Source: Allorhizobium sonneratiae
Lineage (GTDB): Bacteria; Pseudomonadota; Alphaproteobacteria; Rhizobiales; Rhizobiaceae
Assembly: GCF_023700755.1 (NCBI RefSeq)
Contig: NZ_JAMKOJ010000001.1
Span: 310,001-374,000, forward strand
Direction of reading: 5' to 3'
Length of the DNA: 64,000 nucleotides
Shown here: one piece after another, positions 36,284 through 45,334 of the stretch
Layout: each line of letters begins with the position of its first letter
Numbering within the stretch: the first letter of the stretch is position 1
Notes under the pieces: model-generated
Told to the model about the DNA's origin: nothing
Databases searched by the model: none
What the model saw: the letters and a program-made list of their open reading frames with translations, nothing else
Position numbers and translations under genes: made by a program

Positions 36284-36665
36284 GTGCATCGTGCGATCAA
36301 TGTGATGCATTCTGTTTGCTGAAACTTGCCGTCCCACAAGGCGGATGGCTGAGCGCGATGCTTTTGTCATCGGGCACGCCATCCAACGTAGTGGGGGGCA
36401 AGTTTCAGCAAACCCGAAGGGCCGCATGTCTTTACGTCCTGATCAAGATTTTTCCCTCGGACGTACCAAGCGGTATGCCCTTCAGCAAAAATCTTGATCA
36501 GCCCATAAATTCATTACGGCGGAATGCGTCATATTGATCGCACGGTGCTCTAAAGTCTTTCACTGTTTCCGTGAGTGCGGAAAGGCTTTTGAGTATGGTC
36601 TCAGTTTTTGTTGACGCATCGGATATATCCGAAAACCGGTTCACGCTTTTGGGCCGACGCTTTAG
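36284..36665. repeat. Nested palindromic element, plus an M7 module
   Basis: Outer arms: GTGCGATCAATGTGATGCAT (36291-36310) faces GGAATGCGTCATATTGATCG (36521-36540) with two mismatches. Inside are two further inverted repeats: GTTTGCTGAAACTTGCC (36314-36330) facing its complement (36397-36413), with outlying matching GGATGGC/GCCATCC; and TGATCAAGATTTTT (36440-36453) facing AAAAATCTTGATCA (36487-36500). An M7 copy with tccgaaaaccggttcacgct follows at about 36627-36665. It lies between sciP and the sugar transferase. There is no gene in the 719-base gap. Confidence 0.75.
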
Positions 36666-36740
36666 AAAAGTGTGTAGCGTTTCCTGTGAAGGCAATAAAA
36701 ACAATAGCTTGAGATGCTGGCGGGACAATGACAGGGCTAT

Positions 36741-37421
36741 TCAAAATCCCTTGCCATGCATCAACTCGGATTTGATTGTTCCGAACAGAATCTGCAGGTC
36801 GAGCCAGATGGAAAATGTCTCGATATAAAGAAGATCGTGATCAATTCTGGCTCTTGCCGTGACCGCATCATGGGTCGGACCGCGCAACCCATGCATTTGC
36901 GCAAGGCCGGTTAGGCCCGGTCGCATGCTGTGCCGGGCATGGTAATCGGGCACGAGTTGCTCATATTCTATGCCGCCAGCGAGCATACCAATGGCATGGC
37001 AGCGCGGGCCAATCAATGACATATCACCCCGTAAGACATTGAAAAGCTGCGGCAATTCATCGATATTACTACGGCGTAGCACTGCACCGACCGCGGTAAT
37101 GCGCGGGTCTGAGGGAATGGTTTGCCGCACACCGCTTTCATCGCAGCTGTGAGAATACATGGTGCGAAACTTCAAGATCCGGATTTTCCGCTGATTTTTT
37201 CCCCAGCGTGTCTGGCGAAACAGCACGGGTCCGGGTGTTTCCAGTCTGATCAGCGCCGCTACGGCCAGCAGGAAAGGCAGAAGCATGACAAGTGTAGACG
37301 CTGCCAGAACGATATCCATGGCTCTCTTGAGCATCAGGTGCAGACGCCTTCTGCCATAGTCTGTCCGCTTTGTGCGCACGGTTGATGAAGTCGGATATTC
37401 ATTCATTCGAAACATACCCAT
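36741..37421 (-). CDS. ExoY-like undecaprenyl-phosphate sugar transferase
   Basis: 226-residue bacterial sugar transferase (PF02397) that loads the first sugar phosphate onto undecaprenyl phosphate at the inner membrane, priming a polysaccharide repeat unit. It has one N-terminal hydrophobic helix (DIVLAASTLVMLLPFLLAVA), then ILKFRTMYSHS, IDELPQLFNVLRGDMSLIGP and RPGLTGLAQMHG, the catalytic family blocks. The ATG at 37421 with GAGGA is preferred; 37415 is also possible. It stands alone without glycosyltransferases or polymerase genes. A perfect CtrA box lies 173 bases upstream, suggesting cell-cycle-timed surface polysaccharide, for example adhesin or holdfast-like material. Confidence 0.88.
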   Translation of the reverse strand: MGMFRMNEYPTSSTVRTKRTDYGRRRLHLMLKRAMDIVLAASTLVMLLPFLLAVAALIRLETPGPVLFRQTRWGKNQRKIRILKFRTMYSHSCDESGVRQTIPSDPRITAVGAVLRRSNIDELPQLFNVLRGDMSLIGPRCHAIGMLAGGIEYEQLVPDYHARHSMRPGLTGLAQMHGLRGPTHDAVTARARIDHDLLYIETFSIWLDLQILFGTIKSELMHGKGF

Positions 37422-37593
37422 TCCATCCTCGCAGATGTTAAGGCCATGACGATCCCGTTTTTCGAGAGCAAGGACCGGTGCGATATGCGTGATGCGGAAG
37501 CAACGGCAGAGCTGCCTTTACTCTCGAGCCGGTCTCAGAGCCTATTTATGGACGCTTATGTAACGGTTATTTTGGCGAACGTCATTGTTTAAC

Positions 37594-37608
37594 TTAATAA
37601 ATGGTTAA
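37594..37608. promoter_or_regulatory. Perfect CtrA box upstream of the ExoY-like gene
   Basis: TTAA-taaatgg-TTAA matches the CtrA consensus at all eight fixed positions. It is in the 278-base gap between the ExoY-like gene (start 37421) and the 3' end of the DUF2793 gene, so the sugar transferase is the only gene it can plausibly regulate. Confidence 0.6.
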
Positions 37609-37699
37609 GGTCCCGGAATGAAATGCTTCGTTATGGGAGATTGTTCTGTAACTGTTGTGTTTGGAATGTTTTGAAACAGTTTTTTCTCTATATTGAACG

Positions 37700-38737
37700 T
37701 CAAAGCCGGATCATCACCAAGCGTGCGCAGAGACTGCTATATCCAAAGCTTGCCGAACCGCTGTGTATTATCATCACTTCATCACCGGCGGTGAGTGAGC
37801 TTAGGCTGCTCTGTTCACTGGAGGTAAAGGAACTGACCGTGCCGAAAAACTGCCCTAGAAGCCCGCTACCATCGCTTTTAATCAGCTTGAGGCTGTAATT
37901 GCTGGAATTGGTAATGCGGATGTTCAGGGAAATAAGGTAGATGCCGCTTGCTGGAATTTTGATGGTGCTGCCATAGCCATTGGTGAGTGCCGTTGAGAGG
38001 GCGAAATTGCCCTGATTGAGATTGATCACATTGAAGCCTGTGGTCGTGCCCTCTGAAACGTTAAAGGTGGGAACGTTATACGATATTTGCGCATATGGTC
38101 TTTGCGGCTGGTCGATGATGCCGTCCGTCGAAATTTGCAGGGCAGATGTCCAGTTGCTGCCGTCGCCGCTGACCTTGATGCCCAGGCTGTCGCTGCCGGA
38201 AAGACCGATTTCGGCCCGGCCTGACCAGTTGGTCTGATAAAGCAGGGATGCGGTATCGGTTACGGCAGATTTGTTCAGTTTGAGTTGACACCCGTTGCCA
38301 GCATGATTGAACAAGGCTGCGTCCGACGAAACGGAGAAACGATTGGTGCTGTCAGGGCTGGCATTGACGCCGAGGGTGGAAAAAAGGCCTTCGGCGGGCA
38401 GCGGCAAATCAGACCATCTGCTGCCGTCAAAAACCAAAAATTTTCCACTGCTGGCCAGATAGGCACGCCAGCCAGTCAGAGGTTTGAGATAAGCCCAGGC
38501 GCCGTCTTGGTACACGGCGATCTTGCCATCTTGATTGACCCACTCTCCCGTTGCGCCTGACAGGACGCCGTAACAGGCGCCATCGACCGCAGAGGCTGGC
38601 GGCGCCGTGAGGGTCTCCGCCAAAACCAGTTGGGTCACGGCGTCCAGAACCTGCAGAGCCTCGTTGTGGGTCACATGTTTCTGGGCCTGCGATGGCAGGA
38701 TGTAGGGAAGGGACAGTTTTGGTGTCGTGTCGCTCAT
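37700..38737 (-). CDS. DUF2793-domain protein with C-terminal beta-sandwich
   Basis: 345 residues. Residues 1-115 are the DUF2793 domain common in alphaproteobacterial phage-tail or gene-transfer-agent-like proteins (LPYILPSQAQKHVTHNEALQ, then GDWVNQDG-like GEWVNQDGKIAVYQDGAWAY). The middle is Ser/Asn-rich. The last 125 residues (FNVINLNQGNFALSTALTNG, GSTIKIPASGIYLISLNIRI) look like a C1q/TNF-type jelly roll. The ATG at 38737 follows GGAGAC. No other phage genes are nearby. A surface-exposed or fibre-tip role is likely. The jelly-roll call is from sequence pattern only. Confidence 0.75.
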   Translation of the reverse strand: MSDTTPKLSLPYILPSQAQKHVTHNEALQVLDAVTQLVLAETLTAPPASAVDGACYGVLSGATGEWVNQDGKIAVYQDGAWAYLKPLTGWRAYLASSGKFLVFDGSRWSDLPLPAEGLFSTLGVNASPDSTNRFSVSSDAALFNHAGNGCQLKLNKSAVTDTASLLYQTNWSGRAEIGLSGSDSLGIKVSGDGSNWTSALQISTDGIIDQPQRPYAQISYNVPTFNVSEGTTTGFNVINLNQGNFALSTALTNGYGSTIKIPASGIYLISLNIRITNSSNYSLKLIKSDGSGLLGQFFGTVSSFTSSEQSSLSSLTAGDEVMIIHSGSASFGYSSLCARLVMIRL

Positions 38738-38867
38738 CGGTGTCTCCATCGGGTTGAGATGGAAGTATCGCCGATGGCGGCAGCAGGGGAAAAACACCAG
38801 TCAATTTTGTTGTAAACATGGAGAAAAAGGCGATTTTTCTTCACAGGATCCAGGTGTTTTCCCGTGT

Positions 38868-39650
38868 TCAGGCAGCCTGTTCGCCCCATGCGATAAAGAA
38901 GGGGTTGGCAAAATCGCTGTCATGCGGCTGGTTGCGCTTGCCATAAAGCAGAGGTGTGCCTTCTATGGTTTCGGTCATGCCGCCGGCAGCGCGCAAAACC
39001 GCATCACCGGCTGCCGTATCCCATTCCATGGTGCGGCCAAACCGAGGGTAAACATCGGCATTTCCTTCTGCAATCAGGCAGAATTTCAGGGATGATCCGA
39101 CAGACCGCGTATCGGTTATGCCTTTTTGCCTGAGAAAATCCTCTGTCTGCGGGCTCATATGCGAGCGGCTGGCAACGGCGACGGGTTCGCTTGTCTGACT
39201 GCGGACATGAATGGGTTGGCGATCTGTGACTGTAAAGGTGTTGTCAATGCTGAGCCGCATCGCCCCCGTTTCCGACCCGATATAGGCCTGTCCGCGGGCA
39301 GGGGCATAGACAATGCCCATCACCGGAGCACCATTGCGCACGAGGGCGATATTGACGGTAAAATCCTCACTCTTGCGGATAAATTCCTTGGTTCCATCCA
39401 GCGGATCGACAAGTATGAAGGGTTCGTCGGTGGTTGTCGGTATATTGCCTGCGGCAACGGCTTCTTCGGCAACGACCGGAATGTCGGGAAAGGCTTCCTT
39501 CAGCAGGGCGAGAATAATTTTTTCCGCCTGTTCATCCGCTTCGGTTACGGGAGAAAGGTCTTCCTTGGTGCGAATGTTTGGCCCCGAATGGTAAATTTTC
39601 ATGATTTCGCGGCCTGCCAAAAGCGCGGCCTGTTCAAAAACAGCAATCAC
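38868..39650 (-). CDS. cysQ: 3'(2'),5'-bisphosphate nucleotidase
   Basis: 260-residue inositol-monophosphatase-fold enzyme that hydrolyses 3'-phosphoadenosine 5'-phosphate, the by-product of sulfate transfer. Metal motifs are VAEEA, ILVDPLDGTKEFIRKS and GRTMEWDTAAGDAVLRAAGG. The start is GTG at 39650 with GAAAGGA upstream. It follows cysC in the same direction with a 160-base gap, in line with a joint role in sulfate activation. Confidence 0.92.
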   Translation of the reverse strand: MIAVFEQAALLAGREIMKIYHSGPNIRTKEDLSPVTEADEQAEKIILALLKEAFPDIPVVAEEAVAAGNIPTTTDEPFILVDPLDGTKEFIRKSEDFTVNIALVRNGAPVMGIVYAPARGQAYIGSETGAMRLSIDNTFTVTDRQPIHVRSQTSEPVAVASRSHMSPQTEDFLRQKGITDTRSVGSSLKFCLIAEGNADVYPRFGRTMEWDTAAGDAVLRAAGGMTETIEGTPLLYGKRNQPHDSDFANPFFIAWGEQAA

Positions 39651-39810
39651 GCATCACGTCCTTTCCCATTCTTTGCCCGATTAAGGCACGGATATGGTAA
39701 AAGGATGAAGAATTTTATCGTCCTGGCTCGTCATTTTATCGTGAACCCGTTGGTTTTTTTGCCGGACTGAAGGCATCGGCCTGGTGATGCAAACAGGCTT
39801 GTGTTTGGGT

Positions 39811-40434
39811 TCAGGAGAGCTTGATGCCCATATGATGGGCAATCCTGGTTGCCATGTCATAGGCTGTTCCTTCTTCGGTGCGAAGATGGACTTCCGGTGC
39901 AAGTGGCATCTCATAGCTTGAGCTGATACCGGTAAATTTCTTGATCTCTCCGGCAAGTGCCTTGCGGTAAAGACCTTTTGGATCGCGCCGGATACATTCC
40001 TTGAGCGAAGTGTCGATGAAGACCTCGATAAATTCCCCGGGGCTCATCATCTTGCGCGCCATATCGCGATCGGCGCGAAAGGGGGAAATGAAGGAAACGA
40101 TGACAATCAGGCCGGCATCGGCCATCAGTTTTGCCACCTCTGCCACCCGGCGGATATTTTCAACGCGGTCTTGGTCGGAAAAGCCCAGATCACTGTTCAG
40201 TCCGTGGCGGATATTGTCACCATCAAGGATATAGGTGTGGTAGCCAGCTTGGTGAAGCTGGGCTTCCAGGGCATTGGCGATGGTGGATTTTCCCGCACCC
40301 GAAAGTCCCGTCAGCCAGATGACACGCGGGCGCTGACCTTTGATGCTGGCGCGTTCCTGACGTGAAATCTGAAAGTCCTGCAGAACGATATTGTTGTTTT
40401 GCACGGCGCCTGCCAGTTCACTCGCATCGGGCAT
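39811..40434 (-). CDS. cysC: Adenylylsulfate (APS) kinase
   Basis: 207-residue kinase phosphorylating APS to PAPS. Walker A is LTGLSGAGKST near residues 42-52. LDGDNIRHGLNSDLGFSDQD is the APS-binding signature, and FIDTSLKECIRRDPKGLYRK follows. It is a stand-alone kinase, not fused to CysN; no cysDN is in the window. The ATG at 40434 lacks an obvious ribosome site. Making PAPS here, beside cysQ and close to a polysaccharide-priming enzyme, is compatible with sulfated surface polymers as well as with cysteine synthesis. Confidence 0.92.
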   Translation of the reverse strand: MPDASELAGAVQNNNIVLQDFQISRQERASIKGQRPRVIWLTGLSGAGKSTIANALEAQLHQAGYHTYILDGDNIRHGLNSDLGFSDQDRVENIRRVAEVAKLMADAGLIVIVSFISPFRADRDMARKMMSPGEFIEVFIDTSLKECIRRDPKGLYRKALAGEIKKFTGISSSYEMPLAPEVHLRTEEGTAYDMATRIAHHMGIKLS

Positions 40435-40503
40435 GGTGTGTGATCCGGTTGTCGCCGTCGAATCGGCGGATGTCGATAATATTGTTGTTCAACATAATGT
40501 GTA

Positions 40504-40533
40504 ATGACGCATGTGCAAGCCTGTATGCGTCAT
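40504..40533. promoter_or_regulatory. Inverted repeat upstream of cysC
   Basis: ATGACGCAT (40504-40512) faces ATGCGTCAT (40525-40533), 70-100 bases upstream of cysC. It could be an operator. The rest of the 386-base gap to livH holds no gene that I can support; it must contain the divergent cysC and livH promoters. Confidence 0.4.
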
Positions 40534-40820
40534 GATGCTTACTTGTGATTGTCCATCCCCAGACTTTTTTCGTTCTCCGGGTGGACGCGCCCATCAGCGC
40601 AGACATGGCGTTCTTGCATAGCGTTTACGCAATCTTCTGCCGAAAATCGCGAAATAAGCACAGAAACTGCTCATGAAATATGCTTCTGGTAGAAAAATGT
40701 CCGCTGCAAAACTTTTGTGCTTCACATTTTTGCCGAAAACGATATCAATCGCCACAACACGAAGAACCCGAACGGGACAAGACAAGGAAGACACCAAAGG
40801 CGATCTTCCAGGGGATATAT

Positions 40821-41723
40821 ATGATATATTTCATCCAGCAACTTATAAACGGGCTGACGCTCGGTTCCATCTATGGTCTGATCGCGATTGGCTATACCAT
40901 GGTGTATGGCATTATCGGCATGATCAACTTTGCCCATGGCGATGTGTTCATGCTTGGTATTTTCGCGGCCCTGATCGTGTATCTGCTTCTGATCAGTCTG
41001 TTTGCCGGTATTCCGGCGGCCATTGCGCTCTTCATCATGATGGTTGTCGCCATGCTGATGACCGGATTGTGGAACTGGGTCATCGAGCGTATCGCATACC
41101 GGCCTTTGCGTGGTTCTTTTCGCCTTGCGCCTTTGATTACGGCGATCGGCATGTCGATCACGCTGGAAAATTTCATTCAGGTGGCACAGGGTCCGCGTAC
41201 CAAGTCCATCCCCGACCTGGTGAAGTCGCTTTACACCTTTGATAACATTACTATTTCATTGAAGCAGATCATCATCGCCGTGGTGACCATGGTTCTGCTG
41301 GCCGTCTTCTGGTATATCGTCAACAAGACACCGCTCGGTCGCGCCCAACGGGCGACGGAACAGGATCGCAAGATGGCGGCTCTGCTTGGCATCGACGTCG
41401 ACCGCACCATTTCGATCACCTTCGTCATGGGGGCGGCGCTTGCTGCCGTGGCCGGAACGCTCTATCTGATGTATTATGGCAGCACCACTTTTATGGATGG
41501 CTTCATACCCGGTGTGAAGGCCTTTACCGCAGCCGTCCTTGGCGGCATCGGTTCGCTTCCGGGGGCTGTTATCGGTGGTGTATTGATCGGTCTGATCGAA
41601 TCGCTCTGGTCGGCCTATTTCACCCTTGCCTACAAAGATGTCGCGACCTTCTCTCTCCTGGCCTTCGTGCTGATTTTCAAGCCGACCGGTCTTTTGGGCC
41701 GTCCCGAAGTCGAGAAGGTGTGA
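40821..41723 (+). CDS. livH: Branched-chain amino acid ABC permease LivH
   Basis: 300-residue membrane subunit of a high-affinity branched-chain amino acid importer. The N-terminus IQQLINGLTLGSIYGLIAIG is diagnostic, and GMINFAHGDVFMLG and AAVLGGIGSLPGAVIGG follow. The ATG at 40821 has AGGGGA; frames extending to 40680 lack support. It begins the livHMGF operon and ends three bases before livM. Confidence 0.93.
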   Translation: MIYFIQQLINGLTLGSIYGLIAIGYTMVYGIIGMINFAHGDVFMLGIFAALIVYLLLISLFAGIPAAIALFIMMVVAMLMTGLWNWVIERIAYRPLRGSFRLAPLITAIGMSITLENFIQVAQGPRTKSIPDLVKSLYTFDNITISLKQIIIAVVTMVLLAVFWYIVNKTPLGRAQRATEQDRKMAALLGIDVDRTISITFVMGAALAAVAGTLYLMYYGSTTFMDGFIPGVKAFTAAVLGGIGSLPGAVIGGVLIGLIESLWSAYFTLAYKDVATFSLLAFVLIFKPTGLLGRPEVEKV

Positions 41724-41726
41724 TCC

Positions 41727-43142
41727 ATGTCCGCAAGCAGTAAGTCTTCGACAGCAGACACCGGAACGTTTGCCCGCGCGCTTCGGGAAGGTATTTTCGC
41801 TGGTCTCGCCGCTCTTGGCATGTTCATCCTGTTCATCGGCATCAAGACCGATCAGGATATCAACAATCAGTTGATCTGGTTGCCGCGATTCGGGCTTCTG
41901 GCGATTTTCGTCGCCATTGCCGCAGTCGGCCGTTTTGCCATCGTTGCCTTTTATGGGCCGTGGGTGAAGGCACGAAAGGAAAAGGCGTCTGCTGTTCCCG
42001 TTCATGAGATCGAGGCGTCGCCCTCCTTCTTCAAACGGAATTTTCCGAAAATCGCCATCGTCTTTCTGATTTTCTATCCGGTGATTGTTCTGGCGTTGAT
42101 GTATGCATCGAGCGGTACGCTGCGTGGTGCGTTGCAGGGCTCGCTGAAATATGTCGATAATTTTGGCATTCAGATCCTGATTTATGTGATGCTGGGCTGG
42201 GGTCTGAATATCGTTGTCGGCCTGGCCGGCCTTCTCGATCTCGGCTATGTCGCCTTTTATGCGGTCGGGGCCTATTCCTATGCGCTTCTGTCGCAGGATT
42301 TTGGTCTGTCCTTCTGGGAACTGTTGCCGGTGTCGGGCATTCTGGCCGCGCTTTGGGGCATTATTCTCGGTTTTCCGGTCCTGCGTCTGCGCGGTGACTA
42401 TCTGGCCATCGTTACGCTGGCCTTCGGCGAAATCATCCGTTTGGTGTTGATCAACTGGTCGGATGTGACGCGCGGCACCTTCGGTGTTTCGGGTATTCCC
42501 AAGGCAACGCTCTTCGGCATGGAATTCGATGCCTCTGCGCATGGCTTTGCCAAGACCTTTGGCCTGCCTATGTCTTCGGCCTATTACAAGATCTTCCTGT
42601 TCTATCTGATCCTGGCGCTCTGCCTTTTGACCGCCTATGTGACGATCCGGCTGCGCCGCATGCCGATCGGACGGGCCTGGGAAGCACTGCGCGAGGATGA
42701 GATCGCTTGCCGGTCGCTGGGTATCAATACGGTGGCAACGAAGCTGACGGCTTTTGCCACGGGTGCGATGTTTGCCGGCTTTGCCGGGTCGTTCTTCGCC
42801 GTACGTCAGGGCTTTGTCTCGCCGGAAAGCTTCGTTTTTCTCGAATCGGCGATTATCCTGGCCATCGTCGTTCTCGGCGGCATGGGTTCGCTGACGGGGA
42901 TCGCGATTGCAGCGGTCGTGATGATCGGCGGAACGGAACTGTTGCGCGATATGGACTTCCTCAAGGTGATCTTCGGTCCCGATTTCACCCCGGAACTCTA
43001 TCGTATGCTGATTTTCGGCCTTGCCATGGTGATCGTCATGCTGTTCAAGCCGCGCGGTTTTGTCGGCAGCCGTGAACCCACCGCCTTCCTCAAGGAACGC
43101 AAGGCCGTTTCGGGCAGCTTTACCAAGGAGGGTCATGGCTGA
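41727..43142 (+). CDS. livM: Branched-chain amino acid ABC permease LivM
   Basis: 471-residue second membrane subunit. The N-terminal 130 residues form the extra membrane segment typical of LivM, followed by the conserved [40 protein letters not shown] and [20 protein letters not shown]. It starts three bases after livH and overlaps the livG start by one base. Confidence 0.93.
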   Translation: MSASSKSSTADTGTFARALREGIFAGLAALGMFILFIGIKTDQDINNQLIWLPRFGLLAIFVAIAAVGRFAIVAFYGPWVKARKEKASAVPVHEIEASPSFFKRNFPKIAIVFLIFYPVIVLALMYASSGTLRGALQGSLKYVDNFGIQILIYVMLGWGLNIVVGLAGLLDLGYVAFYAVGAYSYALLSQDFGLSFWELLPVSGILAALWGIILGFPVLRLRGDYLAIVTLAFGEIIRLVLINWSDVTRGTFGVSGIPKATLFGMEFDASAHGFAKTFGLPMSSAYYKIFLFYLILALCLLTAYVTIRLRRMPIGRAWEALREDEIACRSLGINTVATKLTAFATGAMFAGFAGSFFAVRQGFVSPESFVFLESAIILAIVVLGGMGSLTGIAIAAVVMIGGTELLRDMDFLKVIFGPDFTPELYRMLIFGLAMVIVMLFKPRGFVGSREPTAFLKERKAVSGSFTKEGHG

Positions 43143-44017
43143 TGACCTCCGGAACCAACACGATGAACAAAGATGCAATCCTGAAGGTCGATCACCTGTC
43201 GATGAAATTCGGCGGCCTGATGGCGATCAACGATTTCTCCTTCGAGGCTGTCCGCGGCGAGATTACCGCTCTGATCGGTCCGAACGGAGCCGGAAAAACC
43301 ACAGTGTTCAACTGCATCACCGGCTTTTACAAGCCGACCATGGGCATGTTGACACTGACGCAGAAGTCGGGAAAGCCGTATCTTCTCGAACGGCTTTCCG
43401 ATTTCGAGATCAACAAGAAGGCCAAGGTCGCCCGCACCTTCCAGAATATCCGGCTGTTTTCCGGCCTGACCGTACTGGAAAACCTGCTGGTGGCCCAGCA
43501 CAACATGCTGATGCAGGCCTCCGGCTATACGATCCTCGGACTTCTGGGGTTGCCTGGTTACAAACGGGCGGCGGAAGAGGCGATCGAAAAGGCAAAAGTC
43601 TGGCTGGAAAAGGCGGACCTGATCGAGCGCGCCGACGATCCGGCCGGCGACCTGCCTTATGGTGCGCAAAGACGGCTGGAAATTGCCCGCGCCATGTGCA
43701 CGGGCCCAGAGCTTCTGTGTCTCGATGAACCGGCGGCGGGTCTCAATCCGCGAGAATCGCTGGCGCTCAACACTTTGCTGAGAAACATTCGAGAGGAAAC
43801 CGGGACGTCTATCCTGCTGATCGAACACGATATGTCGGTGGTTATGGAAATTTCCGACCATGTCGTGGTTCTTGAATATGGTCAGAAGATTTCCGATGGC
43901 ACTCCGGATCATGTGAAGAACGACCCGAAGGTCATTGCGGCCTATCTCGGGGTTGAGGATGAAGAATTGAGTGAGGCGATTTCCGACGTGGAAGCGGTTG
44001 CCGGAGGCAATGTCTGA
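43142..44017 (+). CDS. livG: Branched-chain amino acid ABC ATPase LivG
   Basis: 291-residue ATPase. Walker A is GPNGAGKTT, the signature region is DLPYGAQRRLEIARAM, and Walker B is LLCLDEPAAGLNP, the LivG form. GGAGG lies near the end of livM; the ATG at 43142 is used, though one seven codons later is possible. Its stop overlaps livF (TGATG). Confidence 0.93.
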   Translation: MTSGTNTMNKDAILKVDHLSMKFGGLMAINDFSFEAVRGEITALIGPNGAGKTTVFNCITGFYKPTMGMLTLTQKSGKPYLLERLSDFEINKKAKVARTFQNIRLFSGLTVLENLLVAQHNMLMQASGYTILGLLGLPGYKRAAEEAIEKAKVWLEKADLIERADDPAGDLPYGAQRRLEIARAMCTGPELLCLDEPAAGLNPRESLALNTLLRNIREETGTSILLIEHDMSVVMEISDHVVVLEYGQKISDGTPDHVKNDPKVIAAYLGVEDEELSEAISDVEAVAGGNV

Positions 44018-44745
44018 TGGCTGGTGAAACGCTTTTGACAGTTGATGCCGTTGAAACCTATTACGGCAATATCCGGGCGCTGGCAGGCGTCAGTGTTGAG
44101 GTCAAGAAGGGTGAGATCGTCAGTCTGATCGGCGCCAACGGGGCTGGAAAATCCACCCTGATGATGACAATCTGCGGCAGCCCGCAAGCCCGACACGGCA
44201 AGGTTATCTTCGAGGGAGAGGATATTACCCGGCTTCCAACCCATCTGATCGCGCGCAAGCGCATTGCCCAGTCGCCTGAAGGCCGGCGGATTTTCCCACG
44301 CATGACCGTGCTAGAAAACCTGCAGATGGGAGCCGCCCTCGACAACCTGAAATATTTCCACGAGGATCTGGAAAAGATCTACACCATGTTTCCGCGCCTG
44401 AAGGAGCGGCAGAACCAGCGCGGCGGCACACTGTCGGGCGGTGAGCAGCAGATGTTGTCGATCGGTCGCGCGCTGATGGCGCGTCCCAAGCTGCTTCTGC
44501 TGGATGAGCCGTCGCTGGGACTTGCGCCTTTGATCGTCAAGGGCATTTTCGAGGCGATCAAGAAGCTTAACCAGGAAGAGGGGCTCACCGTATTTCTGGT
44601 CGAGCAGAATGCTTTTGCCGCCCTGAAACTGTCGGACCGGGCCTATGTCATGGTCAACGGGCAGGTGACGATGAGCGGTTCGGGCAAGGAATTGCTGGCC
44701 GATCCGCAGGTACGTGCGGCCTATCTCGAAGGCGGACGGCATTAA
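44017..44745 (+). CDS. livF: Branched-chain amino acid ABC ATPase LivF
   Basis: 242-residue ATPase partner of LivG. Walker A is GANGAGKST, the signature is TLSGGEQQMLSIGRALM, and Walker B is LLLLDEPSLGLAP. EGRRIFPRMTVLENLQMGA is typical of LivF. It is coupled to livG by a one-base overlap and lies 10 bases before a small membrane-protein gene. Confidence 0.94.
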   Translation: MAGETLLTVDAVETYYGNIRALAGVSVEVKKGEIVSLIGANGAGKSTLMMTICGSPQARHGKVIFEGEDITRLPTHLIARKRIAQSPEGRRIFPRMTVLENLQMGAALDNLKYFHEDLEKIYTMFPRLKERQNQRGGTLSGGEQQMLSIGRALMARPKLLLLDEPSLGLAPLIVKGIFEAIKKLNQEEGLTVFLVEQNAFAALKLSDRAYVMVNGQVTMSGSGKELLADPQVRAAYLEGGRH

Positions 44746-44755
44746 GGGGAGCGCC

Positions 44756-45109
44756 ATGCAGGGACTTTTTTTCGATACTGATACCGAGGTCAGGATTGTT
44801 CTGCGCGTTTTGGTGATGCTGATCGGCTTCTGGACGGCCTGGCGCACCGGTCGCGCTGTGGCGGAAGGCTGGCAGACCTATTCCCGCGTTGTGGTCTACA
44901 CGCTGTTGATTGCTGCTGGTATGCAGTTTCTCCACCATGCATTGTTCAATGGCAATGCCATCGATCCAGGGCTCTATCTGCTTGATCTGGTGACGCTGCT
45001 TGTGTTTTCCAGCCTTGGTTTCCGGCTCCGGCGCACGCAGCAGATGGTGACGAGCTACTATTGGCTTTATCAGCAGACTTCGCCTGTTTCGTGGAAGACA
45101 AAAGATTGA
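44756..45109 (+). CDS. Small membrane protein in the liv operon (DUF6867-like)
   Basis: 117 residues with about three membrane helices (RIVLRVLVMLIGFWTAWRTG, VVVYTLLIAAGMQFLHHALF, LDLVTLLVFSSLGFRL). The ATG at 44756 follows AGGGGAG and the gene is 10 bases after livF, so it is co-translated with the importer. Rhizobiaceae liv operons carry a protein of this type at the same place, which I believe is the DUF6867 family. It might be an accessory or regulatory subunit of the transporter; no function is established to my knowledge. Confidence 0.8.
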   Translation: MQGLFFDTDTEVRIVLRVLVMLIGFWTAWRTGRAVAEGWQTYSRVVVYTLLIAAGMQFLHHALFNGNAIDPGLYLLDLVTLLVFSSLGFRLRRTQQMVTSYYWLYQQTSPVSWKTKD

Positions 45110-45334
45110 CATCAAGGCTGTGCCCGCCGCAGATTATGATGAAAACAGCGGGATGGACCGTGAGATGATTTTCATGCGGCAAGTCTGAGGCCTGTGTCAA
45201 ATGAAGGGTTGAAGAGTGCCTGTTGAGAGCGTCGAGGACAGGCAGATCTTTCAAAACGTTTCCGGCGTGTTCCTGGTGGGTGATGCGCGGGGGCTCACAA
45301 TAAGGACCCACCCTCAAAAATTGGGAGTTACAGA

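Noticed and set aside
41256-43178. Very long open frame (640 codons) on the minus strand opposite livH/livM
   Set aside because: It is antisense to clear livH/livM coding sequence, is rich in Arg, His, Gln and Asp as GC-rich shadow frames are, and matches no domain.
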